From: Symsagittifera roscoffensis
Taxonomy: Eukaryota; Xenacoelomorpha; Acoela; Convolutidae
Direction of reading: 5' to 3'
Assembly (NCBI RefSeq): GCF_963678635.1
Contig: NC_087065.1
Location: forward strand, 17,745,623-17,809,622
Length of the DNA: 64,000 bases
How positions within the stretch are numbered: position 1 is the stretch's first letter; each line of letters starts with the position of its first letter. Of the stretch, positions 45,801-58,322 are shown one piece after another. Position numbers and translations under genes: made by a program. The notes below the pieces were generated by a model, which was given only the letters and a program-made list of their open reading frames with translations, was not told the DNA's origin and did not search any database.

Positions 45801-46817
45801 TGAGGAGCATTATTGCCTAAACATGCGGGATCCAATCAATCATTTGAAGAACAATTATTGTTTTGACAATTTCAACAACGAAATAAACTAATTGCCATTT
45901 TAAAAGAAATCTAAGGCACGATTGTTTCCCGTACCTAACACAAACTTGAAACCAGATGTGAGCATTTTAAAATTTTTCTTATTTCAGATTTTGTCCAGAC
46001 ATGGTGCAAGTTTCGTTTGGACATGGACACGTCTGAATTAGGACTGAGGTAGTTATGGATGTTGTCAAAAATGCAGATCTGCTCAAGGCCTGATTCAGGT
46101 CTGGAACAAAGACAGTGTCAAGTTCACAATCATGTCTAGGCAGTTCAGATTCGGGAAGAACTGTCGCATTCTGTTTGAAACAAAACAAAACTTTTTCTAA
46201 ATGCCGTGATATAAAGTCTGGTGGCACAAATCATACACCTGCTAACCAATGAATAATTTCTGATACTAGAAACCTATTTTCTATACCAGAATACGAAGGA
46301 AATCTGTTTTGCAATATTAGAAAAGGTTTTTTGAAAAAATTTGTTTGCAGAATTTTATTAACAGCCATTCGATTTTTCGTCCCACAGTTATTACAATCAC
46401 AATAGTCGAAAACTCTGCGTCGGTAGAATTTATTTCTACACGTGCTTTTCAAAAACGAAAAAGTAATATGATTTTTAACGAGTTTTAATGTTTTTGTTTT
46501 TGCGAAAATGCCTTTTTTCAGCGAAAAAGACAAGACTCGTAACGCAACTTGAAAATTCATACGAAAGCTTCAAAAAGCTCATCCAGATCTGAGCATGTAT
46601 GTTGCAGTTCAGGGCACGTATGAAATCTCGCAACGAATGGATTAACCCTGGGCACATCTGTAACTTTATTTTACTTCTGTACGTATTTTGTTTCAGTTAC
46701 TTGGATACAAAAGTTTATAATATTGTATTTCCAAACTGTTTTCCACTCAAGTTTTTCTTACTCTGCACTTTAATTTGTCTCAAGTACGCTTTTCCGATAG
46801 ATGCCGTTCATTACTTA
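42879..46817. other. Unit 1 interior without genes
   Basis: Counterpart 51780-55627. Contains the CTCTGTGC..GGCACAG repeat (43678-43775), a TA-rich tract (about 45168-45200), and at 45928-46640 words such as CCCGTACCTAACACAAAC, CAGACATGG and GAGCATGTATGTTGCAGTTC. These recall the TIR transposon at 4351-5651 and its minisatellite. No coding exon is recognised. Confidence 0.45.
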
Positions 46818-47313
46818 TTGTTCCGACTTTCGTAAAAAAATTAACGGAACATTTGTGATCGGGTGGGTTTTTTTTCTTCAGACAAATTTCGACTTTTTAA
46901 CTAGCCATTTTTGACAGAATTTCTTAAATATCATTCAAAAAGTTTTGTTGTCGTGAGCTTTAAACTTAAAAATATATTTCAATTGTGATTAATTTTTGTA
47001 AAGTTATGGGGATTTAAAGATTGCCATTTTGGCCAATTTGACACAACGCGCGATATATTTTGCGCTATTAACGCGTCAGCGGGGATTCAATCCGTCTTAG
47101 AAATTGTTCCAAATTGATCAAAGTAAGCTTATTTATCACTTTGTACTTTATATGGAGCGTGGGGGATGATTTTTACAAAAAAAATTGAAATTTAAGAAAA
47201 AAATTTATGTTTTTTTCTTTTATTACTTTTAATTTTTTCGAGTTATTACTGCTCCATAGACCTAATAAGGCAGTCAAAACGTTCCGGGCTTCACCCTGAT
47301 ACAAGCAGTCTCG
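46818..47313 (+). mobile_element. HPE-A element, complete (unit 1)
   Basis: TTGTTCCGACTTTCGTAAAA at the left, core 47040-47075, GCTTCACCC and GCAGTCTCG at the right. In unit 2 (55628-56100) the 3' end is deleted. Confidence 0.85.
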
Positions 47314-48276
47314 ATTAAATTATCGTCTCGTTCCAGTTAACTTGTATGAGATTTTGATTCGCAATCTTTTCACTTCTTTTTGGATTTCGTTTTGGATCGT
47401 TTGGTCCCATTAAGTCGTTCCGATAGCTGTAGTTCTGATGCAACATCATTTTTCTTTTCAATCAAAATAACCAATAGAAACTTTCGCAACTCATTCTGCT
47501 TAATTCTTTGAATTTATTTTTAGGTGTGTCCGCTATTCACAAACAATAATTTTGATGATTGTATTTAACCTAGAAATTTTTCTGCCTCTTTCTGATTAAA
47601 GCTGGGTATAAAAAGCGAAATTTTATATGCTCGTTTTTAGAGTAACCAGAAATTTATCTTTAAATTTGAAATAAAAGAGGGAAATTTCAGAACTATCTCT
47701 CCTGATTCCAGGGAAATTTTATGAGCTGGAAATATATCCATTAAACTGGCGGGGAAAAAAGAACCCGTGGGAACGTCCGCGCACTCCATTGAACATTGAA
47801 TTTCTCGGCAAAAACTTTAGATTGGCAGAAAAAAAACGGAACATTTGAAAATTTGCAACCGGTCAACGACAGAAATTAGGCAGAAGGTTTTAATGTGCAA
47901 AGTAACCCAAGCTTTTTTGCTAGGAATTATCCGTCTTGTTATGAATTTTCAGAATTTTGCGACCAAATTGTGGGCGTTTGTGGACAGAATTTCAACACGG
48001 GTAAAATAAGTTAGATAAACTTTAGGAGACTACTAACCACTTCACAGTTGCTCCAGACACTTTCAGGAAAACTACTATAGGCTCCTCCTTTCAACATTGC
48101 TCCTCCTAAATAGCTGAATTTATATTTCCATCGCTAGGTTATATGGTAATATGGCTTAATTTTTATTAAGAAGTAAGTTACGGAGAACAAGGTATAAAGG
48201 GATTTCTACTTGATTTTCTATACGCCGCGCCTTCGATATTGCCCTGTGTTAAGTACTATTACCCTATCAAAAGCGT
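47314..48276. other. Unit 1, near-identical block next to the junction
   Basis: No gene. From about 47645 onward this is almost identical to 56300 onward. Confidence 0.7.
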
Positions 48277-48281
48277 GTGGT

Positions 48282-48303
48282 GGGGGGGGGGGGGGGGGGG
48301 GGG
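48282..48303. repeat. Poly-G run, 22 bases
   Basis: The counterpart in unit 2 (56938-56955) has 18. Such runs sit at the C/G-rich ends of the hAT-type MITE and may be miscounted in assembly. Confidence 0.9.
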
Positions 48304-48605
48304 TAAAAGGATCCCCTCTGTGGTTTAATTTTACATCCATTTTTGGCTGACCAACCCCCAACCACAAATACGTTCTAAAAACACTTTCTCAAACACTTCT
48401 TAACCAATATAACTAACTTTGAGAGGAACCACCTGTTTTTCTTACAGTTTCCCTGCGGCGCATTTAATTTTTACAAAAATGGGTCGTTATAATAATCAAG
48501 GAGAGATCGGAAAATCAAATTGGACGACCTAAAAGAAAGGTCGACACACTTTTTCAAGGTTTTTCGAAAACCGCCCCTTCCCTAGAAAAGTTTCTGTACA
48601 GGCTA
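48304..48605 (-). mobile_element. hAT-type MITE copy (unit 1)
   Basis: Follows the reverse of 59682: TTTTGGCTGACC, ACTAACTTTGAGAGG, CCCTGCGGCGCA, GAGAGATCGGAAAA, ACGACCT and CCCTAGAAAAG. The counterpart is 56956-57255. Confidence 0.7.
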
Positions 48606-48668
48606 CCGTACTCTATACTGGATTAATGACTCAATTTAGCAATTGTTGCACAAAAGTATACAATACAG

Positions 48669-48971
48669 AACAAGACTGCTCGTATCAGGGCGAAACCCTG
48701 AAGGTTCTGACTGCCTTGTAAGGTCTATGGAGCAGTAAAAACATGAAAAAATTGAATGTATAAAAAAAAAGAAAAAAAAAGAAAAAAAATTTTGTAAAAA
48801 AATTTGAGACATTTGGTGAAAATGATCCCCCCACAAGCCTTATAAAGAAAAAAGGGATAAATTTTGCTTCCGGTAACACATCAATTACGGCAAAAAAGTT
48901 TCCTTCAACAATTTTAGAACGAACGATTTCTAAGATGGATTAAATCTCAGCTTAAGCGTTAATAGCGCGAA
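48669..48971 (-). mobile_element. HPE-A element cut by the duplication junction
   Basis: Runs from ACAAGACTGCTCGTATCAGG to TAATAGCGCGAAA in the CpG core. There it is joined to the start of unit 2. The complete paralogue is 57329-57874. Confidence 0.93.
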
Positions 48972-50594
48972 ATTTTTTTCTACTGAGATAAATTTTATGA
49001 GGGGAATAATGTTGTTTTTTATTTTTATCACGTGTTGTATGTGCAACAATTATATTGTTGATGTCAGGAAATTTAATAACTTTCACACCAGAAATGAAAG
49101 AAAAGGAAAACAATCGTTTATGAAGAGAAGATTATGTATTCACCCACATAATGGTGGTTTATCAACTCTGATAAGCTAAAACATAACATAGTTACTTTTA
49201 ACCAGAAATGAGCCAATACCTTTCATTTTTCCCAATTTTCCACCGGGACAGCTAACTTTATTTTTTTCCTGCAAATGTTATATAACAGTCATGCTAAAAT
49301 TCATTCGAGTTAGAAAAAGACATTGGAAGACTGAAATTTTCCAACCATTGATAAGTAAAGGGCACCATGGTAACCTATGTACTTGCGAACTTCGCCACTT
49401 ATGTATGGTTAAAAATTGTTTTTGTTTTATCATGCTTAGATCCGCTTGACCTGGACAAAGAGTTCGACCTTGACTTGTTTTCAAATGAAATTTATTATAT
49501 AAAGTTCAATAGTTGATAAATTTTTTGTCCGTTTGCGTGGTTTCAATCTGATCATTGACGCTCTCGGCTTTAATACCAATCGAAAAGCTGAAACTCTGTT
49601 GGTTGCGTTCACTTCAAAAATTATTTCTGCAGGCGGGTAAAGTTTACTCTTTCTGCGTGGTTCAAAGTATAAAAAAAAGAAATAGAGGAACTCTCATTTC
49701 AACGGGTTAAGTTACGCGGAGTCTTCAAAATGAACGGATAAAGAGGTCGCGTAATTTAGCTTTTATTTTTGTTTCATGTGACATCAAGAGGTATCAACAT
49801 AAGCCTCTCCTTTGCATTTTTCTCGTCAAAAATTTTTAAAAACTGAAAGGGTAGATGTGCCTCTTTTATCAGCAGAAGGCAAAATATGATTAAACAAGTA
49901 GCCTATTTTTATTTTAAAAAACGGAGCCGATATTTACCATAGGCATCAGAAGAAAATGTAAGACCTCGAATACAAACACTGTTTGACTTAGATGTTGTCT
50001 GAATCGGTTCAGCATACGGACAGTGTTCGACCCAAAATGGGTAGTCGAACGAAACATCGAAACATAGTCGAACACAAAATGGAAACATAGCCGAGCTCAT
50101 TCCTTGAAATATGGTCGCAAACCAAGTCAAAACATAGTTGAACTACAAAAGAGGGCTGCACATGGTCTTGTAAAACAGTCAGAGGTGTTAAAATTTTAAA
50201 AAAATAACTAGGATAAAAAAGTGAAGTTTTTGATATTTCAGACAAAAAAAGTAACTAAAGAATCGTTCTTAAAGTATGCTTAAAACAAATTTTACAAAAA
50301 TATATCAAATTAGCTTAATACTAGTTAATGAAAAACAACAAAAAAAATGAAATGTTCAGTTTTTTTTAATTTTAAAAACTGACTCCAAACATTTTTCGGT
50401 CCATTAATACGGAAGAAACATAGTTGTTTTAGGCAAACCCAGACGATCAAAAATGTATTTCAGTGATATACGGAACAATTTTGAGAAGATTTTGTGGAAA
50501 TTTAAGTTTGGTTGAGTCGAACAAAGTTAAACACATATTTGGTTAATCGAAACATAGCTCAACGCAACGTCGATAAATGACCAAACACAAAGTC

Positions 50595-51096
50595 AAACAA
50601 AACTGCTCGTGTATTAGGGCACATCCCTGAGCGTTCAAACTGCCCTTTAATCCATATAGAAAATTTATCGGGAAAATAAAGTATCGAAAAACTATAAAAT
50701 TTGGAATAAATTAAAACTCAAGTTTAAAAATTTGAGTTTTACGTAACAATACAACTGATTAATTAGCCTCAATTCAATTTGAAACAATTATGCTGTGCAA
50801 GCTAATGCGCCACGCATAAGTAATTCGCGTTACACTTTCAGCATTATCAGCAAAATTTTCAAAACGCGCACAAATAAGTCAAGTGTGACAAAACTGGCAA
50901 ATTTCAAAACCCCCAAAAACTTAGCAAAAAAATTGGAAGTAAAATATTTTTTTTGAATTTGAGTTTAGGGAGTCAAAATTTTCAATGGAATATAAAAAAC
51001 ATTTAACAAAACTATTATTTCGATCGCCGAAAATTGACTGAATGAAAAAACCACCCTAAGCACAAATATGCCGTTTTCTTCGAAAAACAGAACAAC
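50595..51096 (-). mobile_element. HPE-B subfamily element (unit 2)
   Basis: ACTGCTCGTGTATTAGGGCA to GCCGTTTTCTTCGAAAAACA. Confidence 0.8.
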
Positions 51097-51310
51097 AAGA
51101 TTGCAAATAACAGGTCAAAGCCCTGAAAAAACTTTGAGTTTAATTTGAGTTTAGGGAGTCAAAATTTTCAATGGAATATAAAAAACATTTGTCAAAACTA
51201 TTATTTCGATCGCCGAAAATTGACTGAATGAAAAAACCACCCTAGGCACAAATACGCCGTTTTCTTTGAAAGTCAGAACAACAAGATTGCAATTATCAGG
51301 TCAAAGCCCT
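50961..51310. repeat. Local ~186-bp tandem duplication of the HPE-B end
   Basis: GAGTTTAGGGAGTCAAAATT through AGAACAACAAGATTGCAA occurs at 50961 and again at 51147. It is absent from unit 1, so it arose after the large duplication. Confidence 0.85.
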
Positions 51311-51470
51311 GAAAAATCTAACCACACCCTAAGGTATATGAGTCGTATTCGCTTTATACAAAATGAAGAGATTAAAATTTTTTTGTCTGATTTTTTTTGC
51401 AAAAAAAACAATCCCACACGCTATGCTATGTAAAGTAAAAATAAAGTCGTTTAGCAAATAAACAAGACTG

Positions 51471-51744
51471 CTCGTATCAAGGCGAAGCCCTGAATGTTAC
51501 GACTGCCTTTTAAGGTTTATGGAGCAGCAGTAATAGCATTAAAAAATTTTCAAATTTTTTGGCAATCTTTAAACCCTCAGAACTTTACGAAAAATGATCA
51601 CAGGTGAAATATCTTTTCAAATTTGAGCTCAGGACAACAATACCTTTTGAATGACATTAAAAAATTCCGTCAAAAATGGCTAGTTAAAAATTCGAAATTT
51701 GTCTGAAGAAAAAAAAACCACCCCGAGCACAAAAATTCCGTTAC
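51471..51744 (-). mobile_element. HPE-A internal-deletion derivative, truncated (unit 2)
   Basis: Same internal deletion as 41583-41888. It stops at AAAATTCCGTTAC before the terminal hairpin, where the large unit 2 deletion joins. Confidence 0.85.
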
Positions 51745-54700
51745 GCTATATAAAGTAAAAAGTAACTCGTTTAGCAAATAAATAACTTCTGAGTAGGGCA
51801 AATAGCATGCCTCAAAGTAAATTGGACAAATAGCATGCCTCAAACAGTTTCCTATGGGGAAAAACTCTGCCTTCGCGCGTTTTAGTAATTTATTTATTTT
51901 TTCATGCAATTCAGGTACCACAAAAATCATCAAAAAGGCCTGAATAAATTATCCTGCTGAAGGTTTTCAAAAAATCATATGTTTGAAAAAATTTTGCAGT
52001 ATCGTTAGCAATCGATTTGAAGCACTTAAAGTTTTTTTCTAATTTTGAGCGAGGCGAGTAAAGCGATCGAGTACAGTTCGTTAAAAAAATTATCATATTA
52101 TTATATAAAAGACCAGCAAACTTTCATTTTACCAAACAGAAACCAAAATTGTAAGTTTCATTCAGCCCTTCTTTGGCAAAAAAAACTGAAAATTTCTGAT
52201 TTTTTCATTAAAAGGCTAAACTGTGCTCTTGATAGGCGCACAATTTGGTAAATATAAGCCACCCGAATTCGGAGGCAATTTTTTATACATGTTTATTTTT
52301 GTCTGTGAAACCAAAGTAGACATACAAAGACAAAAACAAATCAAATAGAGCGGTATTTTGCAGAAGCCGTTCACAATTCACAAAACTCCAGTTTCGCCTC
52401 GTAATATTTTTTTGAAACAGTTTTTTTTATTTTTTTTTTCAATTTCTTTGCTGAAAATTGATCTCAGTTATGCCTCGTTGATTAGTTTTCTACGTTTTTT
52501 TAGAGTTTTAACATAACACTACACGCCACCTGGACACTAATTTGAAAAAAAGAACACTTATTTTGTAGTTTTCCATGAAAGTACTCTGTGCTACTGTGAA
52601 CATTCTGGCACAGAAGCACCCTGTGCTACTGGCACACCAAGAAACTTTTCTTGTTGATATATGATTAAACTTTTGTGTTTTATTTAGTATGATGGTTGAA
52701 TGTTTATTTTTCATGCGTTAATAATCGATTACAGTAAGATTTCTTTACGAGTCCTACTGAAATTGAGAAAAGCGTATATTAGTACAAACAAAATCGATTA
52801 TATGCTCTCTTATTCAAATCAAACCACAAAAAAACATATTTTATGGTTTGATCAATAACAACCAATTTTCGAGCCATCTATTTGTTGTAGCAATCATGAT
52901 GTGATATAACTGATTACTTTTATCATATTTCTAAGTTGTTTAAATTGCACAAAAAAAAACATTTTTATCAATTATAATCGATTAAAATTCCTCTTCTTTG
53001 ACCATTTTGTTTCCAACCCTGCTTTGGATTGCTTTTTAGAGACAAGATTTTTATGTGTACAATAGAAATACTGTTTTAGACTTTTTTAAAGTCATTTAAA
53101 GCACACTGGTTTACTTTCATGACTTTTTGTTCATATTTTTATTCATTATTTAGTGAAATTATTTTTTTTTTTCAGTTTTAGTTCCGTTTGTTTTAATTAT
53201 ATATTTTTTTCATTTTTAATGTTTTTTGTTCAAAAAAATTGTCGTAGGTAATGCCTCGTTTTTTATATCTCTCTACGTGTCTGTAGTGTGCTAGCATAAC
53301 ACAACGCACCTTTTGATAAATATTTAGCGTTTTTTTGTATTTTTTTTTGTATGGTTTTCAAGTTTTTGTTTATCACGCGTTCATAATCGAGTTTTTGTTT
53401 TTCAAGCGTTCTCAATCGATTGCATTATAATTTTAATAGCGAAAAATGAGGAAACGTTTTAAAATAAATTATTAACCGATTGTATTCTCCTCCATCTATC
53501 AGACAAATCATAATCATTTCTGTTACATTTTGATCAATTGCCATCAATTTTTAATCCAATTATTTGTTGTTACAATTATTAATGGTTCGCGTTGTGTAGT
53601 TCTATACCATTTTCTAAGTCATTTGTAAGGCAGAAAAAACTTTAATAGATTGAAATAGCTCAAGAAGCTTTTTCTTCGCCGAATATGTTTCCGACCCTGC
53701 ATCTGAATTGCTTTTTATAGCCGTTGTTAAAAGTGAAAAATGGTAAAATTGTTTCAATTGTTTTCAAAACATTTCGCAATTATAAAGGTTTTATGATTTC
53801 TTTTCTTCTTGATTAGAATTAATTCATGATGCACATTTTCATTTTTTTATTAGCACATTTTTTCATTATTTTTCAAAAAAGTTATTTTTCACTAACTAAG
53901 GAACAATTTCAATTGGTATGAAGGGATCTAGGGATTTTTCATAAAACTTTGTGTTTAGATAAATCAAAATATGACCAGACAAAGACATCTAATTTATAGA
54001 AATTTTTTTTTATTGACACACAAAATTAATTTTTTTTAAAATCCATATTTAATTTTTTTGGACGACAAGTTTCTGGTATAATAGGACATTAATTATTCAC
54101 ACAGAGTTTTTCTGTGCAAATTGTGATCATTTATAATGGATTAAGGATTATAAAAGGCTTCAATATTTTGGAAAATCTCGCGTTTATAAACTATTATAGT
54201 TTTCAAAAACCTACTGAATAATCCGTTATAATCCATTACTTCAGCTTAAGCGGGGATTTTCTCATGATAGAGGGAGCGATTGATAGAAAAATTTTTAATC
54301 AAAACTCTTAGAGGTTTCAATTGAACAGTTAAAATTTATAAGACATTTTTTATAGAAAATAATAACAGCAAAATTCCCAGCAAAGCTCTGCTCACAATTT
54401 CTGGAAAACGAAAACACAATTTTTTGTTGTATCTTTCGTTTTTTGAAAACGGTTTCAGGTTCTATCCGATACTCCTCAATTCTGCGGTCAATAGTAACTT
54501 AAATGGTCTGTTTTTTTTTCGTTTTATTCAAGATTTTTGCAATTTCATTGAGGTTTTGAATACTGAAATCTGATTGGATGAAAACAACTGAAGTTAATTT
54601 TCCAACAATCGTTCCCTCAACCATGAGGAGCATCCTTGCCTAAACATGCGGGATCCAATCAATCATTTGAAAGGTAATTTTTGTTCTGACAATTTGAACA

Positions 54701-55627
54701 ACGGAATAAACTAATTGCTGTTTTAAAAGAAATCAAAGGCACGATTGTTTCCCGTACCTAACCCAAACTTGAAACCAGATATGAGCATTTTAAAATTTTG
54801 CTTATTTCAGATCTTGTCCAGACATGATGCTAGTTTCGTTTGGACATGGACAAGTCTGAATCAGGACTAAGGCAGCTATGGATTCTGTCAAAACGCAGAT
54901 CTGCTCAAGGCCTGATTCAGACCTGGAACACACACAGTGTCAAGTTCACTATCATGTCTGTGCAGTTCAGCTTCGGGAAGAACTGTCGCATTCTATTTGA
55001 AACAAAACAAAAATTTTTTTAAACGCTGTGATATAAAGTCTGATGGCACAAATCATACACCTACTAATCAATGAATACTTTTTGATACCACTTTTTTCAA
55101 TTTCTACAGGCCGTGGGGAATCTATTTTGCAATATTAGAAAAAGCTTTTTAAAAATTTTGTTTGCAGGATTTTATTTTCAGCCACTTGATTTTTCATCCC
55201 ACAGTTTTTACAATCACATTATTCAAAAACTCTGCGTCGGTAGAATTTATGTCTACAAGTGCTTTTCAAAATAGGAAAAGTGATGTGATTTTTAACGATT
55301 TTTAATGTTTTTTTTTGTGAAAATGCCTTTTTTCAGCGAAAAAGACAAGACTCGTAACACAACATGAAAATTCATATGAAAGCTTCAAAAAACTCATCCA
55401 GATCTGAGCATGTATGTTGCAATTCAGGGCACGTATGAAATCTCGAAAAGATTGGTTTAACCCTGGGCTTATCTGTAATTTTATTTTACTTCTGTACGTA
55501 TTTTGTTTCAGTTATTTGGAAACAAAAGTTTATAATATCGTATTTCGGAACTGTTTTCCACTCAAGTTTTTCGTACTCTGCACTTTTGTCTCAAGTACGC
55601 TTTTCCGATTGATGCCGTTCATTATTT

Positions 55628-56100
55628 TTGTTCCGACTCTCGTAACGAAAGTAACGGAATATTTGTGATCGGGTGGGTTTTTTTTCTTCAGACAAATTTC
55701 GACTTTTTAACTAGCCATTTTTGACGATATCTTTTTTTTAAATATCATTCAAAAATTATTGTTGTCCTGAGCTTGAACTTGAAAATATATTTCACCTGTG
55801 ATTAGTTTTCGTAAAATTATGGGGGTTTAAAGATTGCCATTTTGGCCAACTTGACACAACCCGCGATATATTTTGCCCTATTAACGCGTTAGCGGGGATT
55901 CAATCTGTCTTAAAAATCGTTCCAAATTGATCGAAGGAAGCTTATTTATCACTTTGTACTTTATATGGCGCGTGGGGGATGAATTTCACAAAAAAAAAAT
56001 TGAAATTTAAGAAAAACTAAAATATGTTTTTTTCTTTTATTACATCTAATTTTTTCGAGTTATTACTGCTCCATAGACCTAAAAAGGCAGTCTGAACGTC
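55628..56100 (+). mobile_element. HPE-A element, 3' end deleted (unit 2)
   Basis: TTGTTCCGACTCTCGTAACG at the left; ends at AGGCAGTCTGAACGTC, then joins sequence that lies 200 bp further on in unit 1. Confidence 0.85.
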
Positions 56101-56937
56101 ATTATTTTTATTTTCAATCCAAATAACCAAGAGAAACTTTCGCAACTCATTCTGCTTAATTCTTCGAATTTATTTTCAGGTGTGTCCGCTATTCACAAAC
56201 AACAATTTTGATTATTGTCTTTAACCTAGAAACTTTTCTGCCTCTTTCTGATTAAAGCTGGGTATAAAAAGCAAAATTTTATGTGCTCGTTTTTGTAGTA
56301 ACCAGAAATTTATCTTTAAATTTGAAATAAAAGAGGGAAATTTCAGAACTATCTCTCCTGATTCCAGGGAAATTTTATGAGCTGGAAATATATCCATTAA
56401 ACTGGCGGGGAAAAAAGAACCCGTGGGAACGTCCGCGCACTCCATTGAACATTGAATTTCTCGGCAAAAACTTTAGATTGGCAGAAAAAAAACGGAACAT
56501 TTGAAAATTTGCAACCGGTCAACGACAGAAATTAGGCAGAAGGTTTTAATGTGCAAAGTAACCCAAGCTTTTTTGCTAGGAATTATCCGTCTTGTTATGA
56601 ATTTTCAGAATTTTGCGACCAAATTGTGGGCGTTTGTGGACAGAATTTCAACACGGGTAAAATAAGTTAGATAAACTTTAGGAGACTACTAACCACTTCA
56701 CAGTTGCTCCAGACACTTTCAGGAAAACTACTATAGGCTCCTCCTTTCAACATTGCTCCTCCTAAATAGCTGAATTTATATTTCCATCGCTAGGTTATAT
56801 GGTAATATGGCTTAATTTTTATTAAGAAGTAAGTTACGGAGAACAAGGTATAAAGGGATTTCTACTTGATTTTCTATACGCCGCGCCTTCGATATTGCCC
56901 TGTGTTAAGTACTATTACCCTATCAAAAGCGTGTGGT

Positions 56938-57255
56938 GGGGGGGGGGGGGGGGGGTAAAAGGATCCCCTCTGTGGTTTAATTTTACATCCATTTTTGGCT
57001 GACCAACCCCCAACCACAAATACTTTCTAAAAACACTTTCTTGGTTTCTCAAACACTTCTTAACCAATATAACTAACTTTGAGAGGAACCACCTGTTTTT
57101 CTTACAGTTTGCCTGCGGCGCATTTAATTTTTACAAAAATGGGTCGTTATAATATTCAAGGAGAGATCGGAAAATCAAATTGGACGATCTAAAAGAAAGG
57201 TCGACACACTTTTTCAAGGTTTTTCGAAAACCGCCCCTTCCCTAGAAAAGTTTCT
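56938..57255 (-). mobile_element. Poly-G and hAT-type MITE copy (unit 2)
   Basis: Near-identical to 48282-48605. The inserted word TTGGTTTCTC near 57043 is one of the few differences. Confidence 0.7.
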
Positions 57256-57328
57256 GTACAGGCTACCGTACTCTATACTGGATTAATGACTCAATTTAGC
57301 AATTGTTGCACAAAAGTATACAAAACAG

Positions 57329-57874
57329 AACAAGACTGCTCGTATCAGGGCGAAACCCTGAAGGTTCTGACTGCCTTGTAAGGTCTATGGAGCAGTAAAA
57401 ACATGAAAAAATTGAATGTATAAAAAAAAAGAAAAAAAAAAGAAAAAAAATTTTGTAAAAAAATTTGAGACATTTGGTGAAAATGATCCCCCCACAAGCC
57501 TTATAAAGAAAAAAGTGATAAATTTTGCTTCCGGTAACACATCAATTACGGCAAAAAAGTTTCCTTCAACAATTTTAGAACGAACGATTTCTAAGACGGA
57601 TTAAATCTCAGCTTAAGCGTTAATAGCGCGAAATATAAATCGCGCGTTAACTGTCCCAAACTGGCCAAAATGGCAATCTTTAAACCCCCATAACTTTACG
57701 AAAAATGATCACAGGTGAAATATCTTTTCAAATTTGAGCTCAGGACAACAATACCTTTCGAATGATGTAAAAAAATTCCGTCAAAAATGGCAAGGTAAAA
57801 AGTCGAAATTTGTCTGAAAAAAAAAAATCACCCCGAGAACAAACATTCTGTCACTTTCATGTCGAAAGTCGGAA
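57329..57874 (-). mobile_element. HPE-A element, complete; first of a head-to-tail triple
   Basis: ACAAGACTGCTCGTATCAGG to TGTCGAAAGTCGGAA. Its 5' terminus is joined directly to the 3' terminus of the next copy. Confidence 0.9.
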
Positions 57875-58322
57875 GAACAAGACTGCTCGTATCAGGGCAA
57901 AAAAAAATCAAATGAGTTCTTTTGTGAATTTTTTTTTAGAAAGATCCCCCACTTGCCATATAAAAAACAAAGTGATAAATTTCGCTTCCAGGAACAAATC
58001 AATTGTGGCAAATAAGCTTCCTTCAACCAATTTGGAATGATCTCTAAGAACGACCAAATCTCCGCTTACGCGTTTATAGCGCGAAATATATATCGCGCGT
58101 TAATAGTCCCAAAATGGCCAAAACGTCAACTTTTAAACACCCATAACTTTACAAAAAAGGTTCACAAGTGAAATATCTTTTCAAATTTAAGCTCAGGACA
58201 ACAATACCTTTTGAATGATAAAAAAATTCGTCAAAAGTGGCTAGTTAAAAAGTCGAAAATTGTCTGAAAAAAAAACCCACCCCGAGCACAAACATTCTGT
58301 CACTTTCATATCGAAAGTCGGA
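57875..58322 (-). mobile_element. HPE-A element, second of the triple
   Basis: GAACAAGACTGCTCGTATCA then GGGCAAAAAAAAATC. It lacks the region from the 3' hairpin to about the poly-A, a deletion shared with the third copy. Confidence 0.88.

Larger units (their letters stand above)
39341..48971. repeat. Large tandem duplication, unit 1 (about 9.6 kb)
   Basis: It starts TTTTTTTCTACTGAGATAAA. The same sequence restarts at 48972, in the middle of an HPE. Order and orientation match unit 2 throughout. Extra material in unit 1 is a segment of about 1 kb (about 41880-42890, with a hAT fragment and two HPE copies) and about 200 bp near 47285-47490. Confidence 0.93.
48972..57633. repeat. Large tandem duplication, unit 2 (about 8.7 kb)
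   Basis: Second copy of 39341-48971. After its last base, at GCGCGAAA, the HPE simply continues. Relative to unit 1 it lacks the segments at 41880-42890 and 47285-47490, and has an extra local duplication at 51131-51310. Confidence 0.93.
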
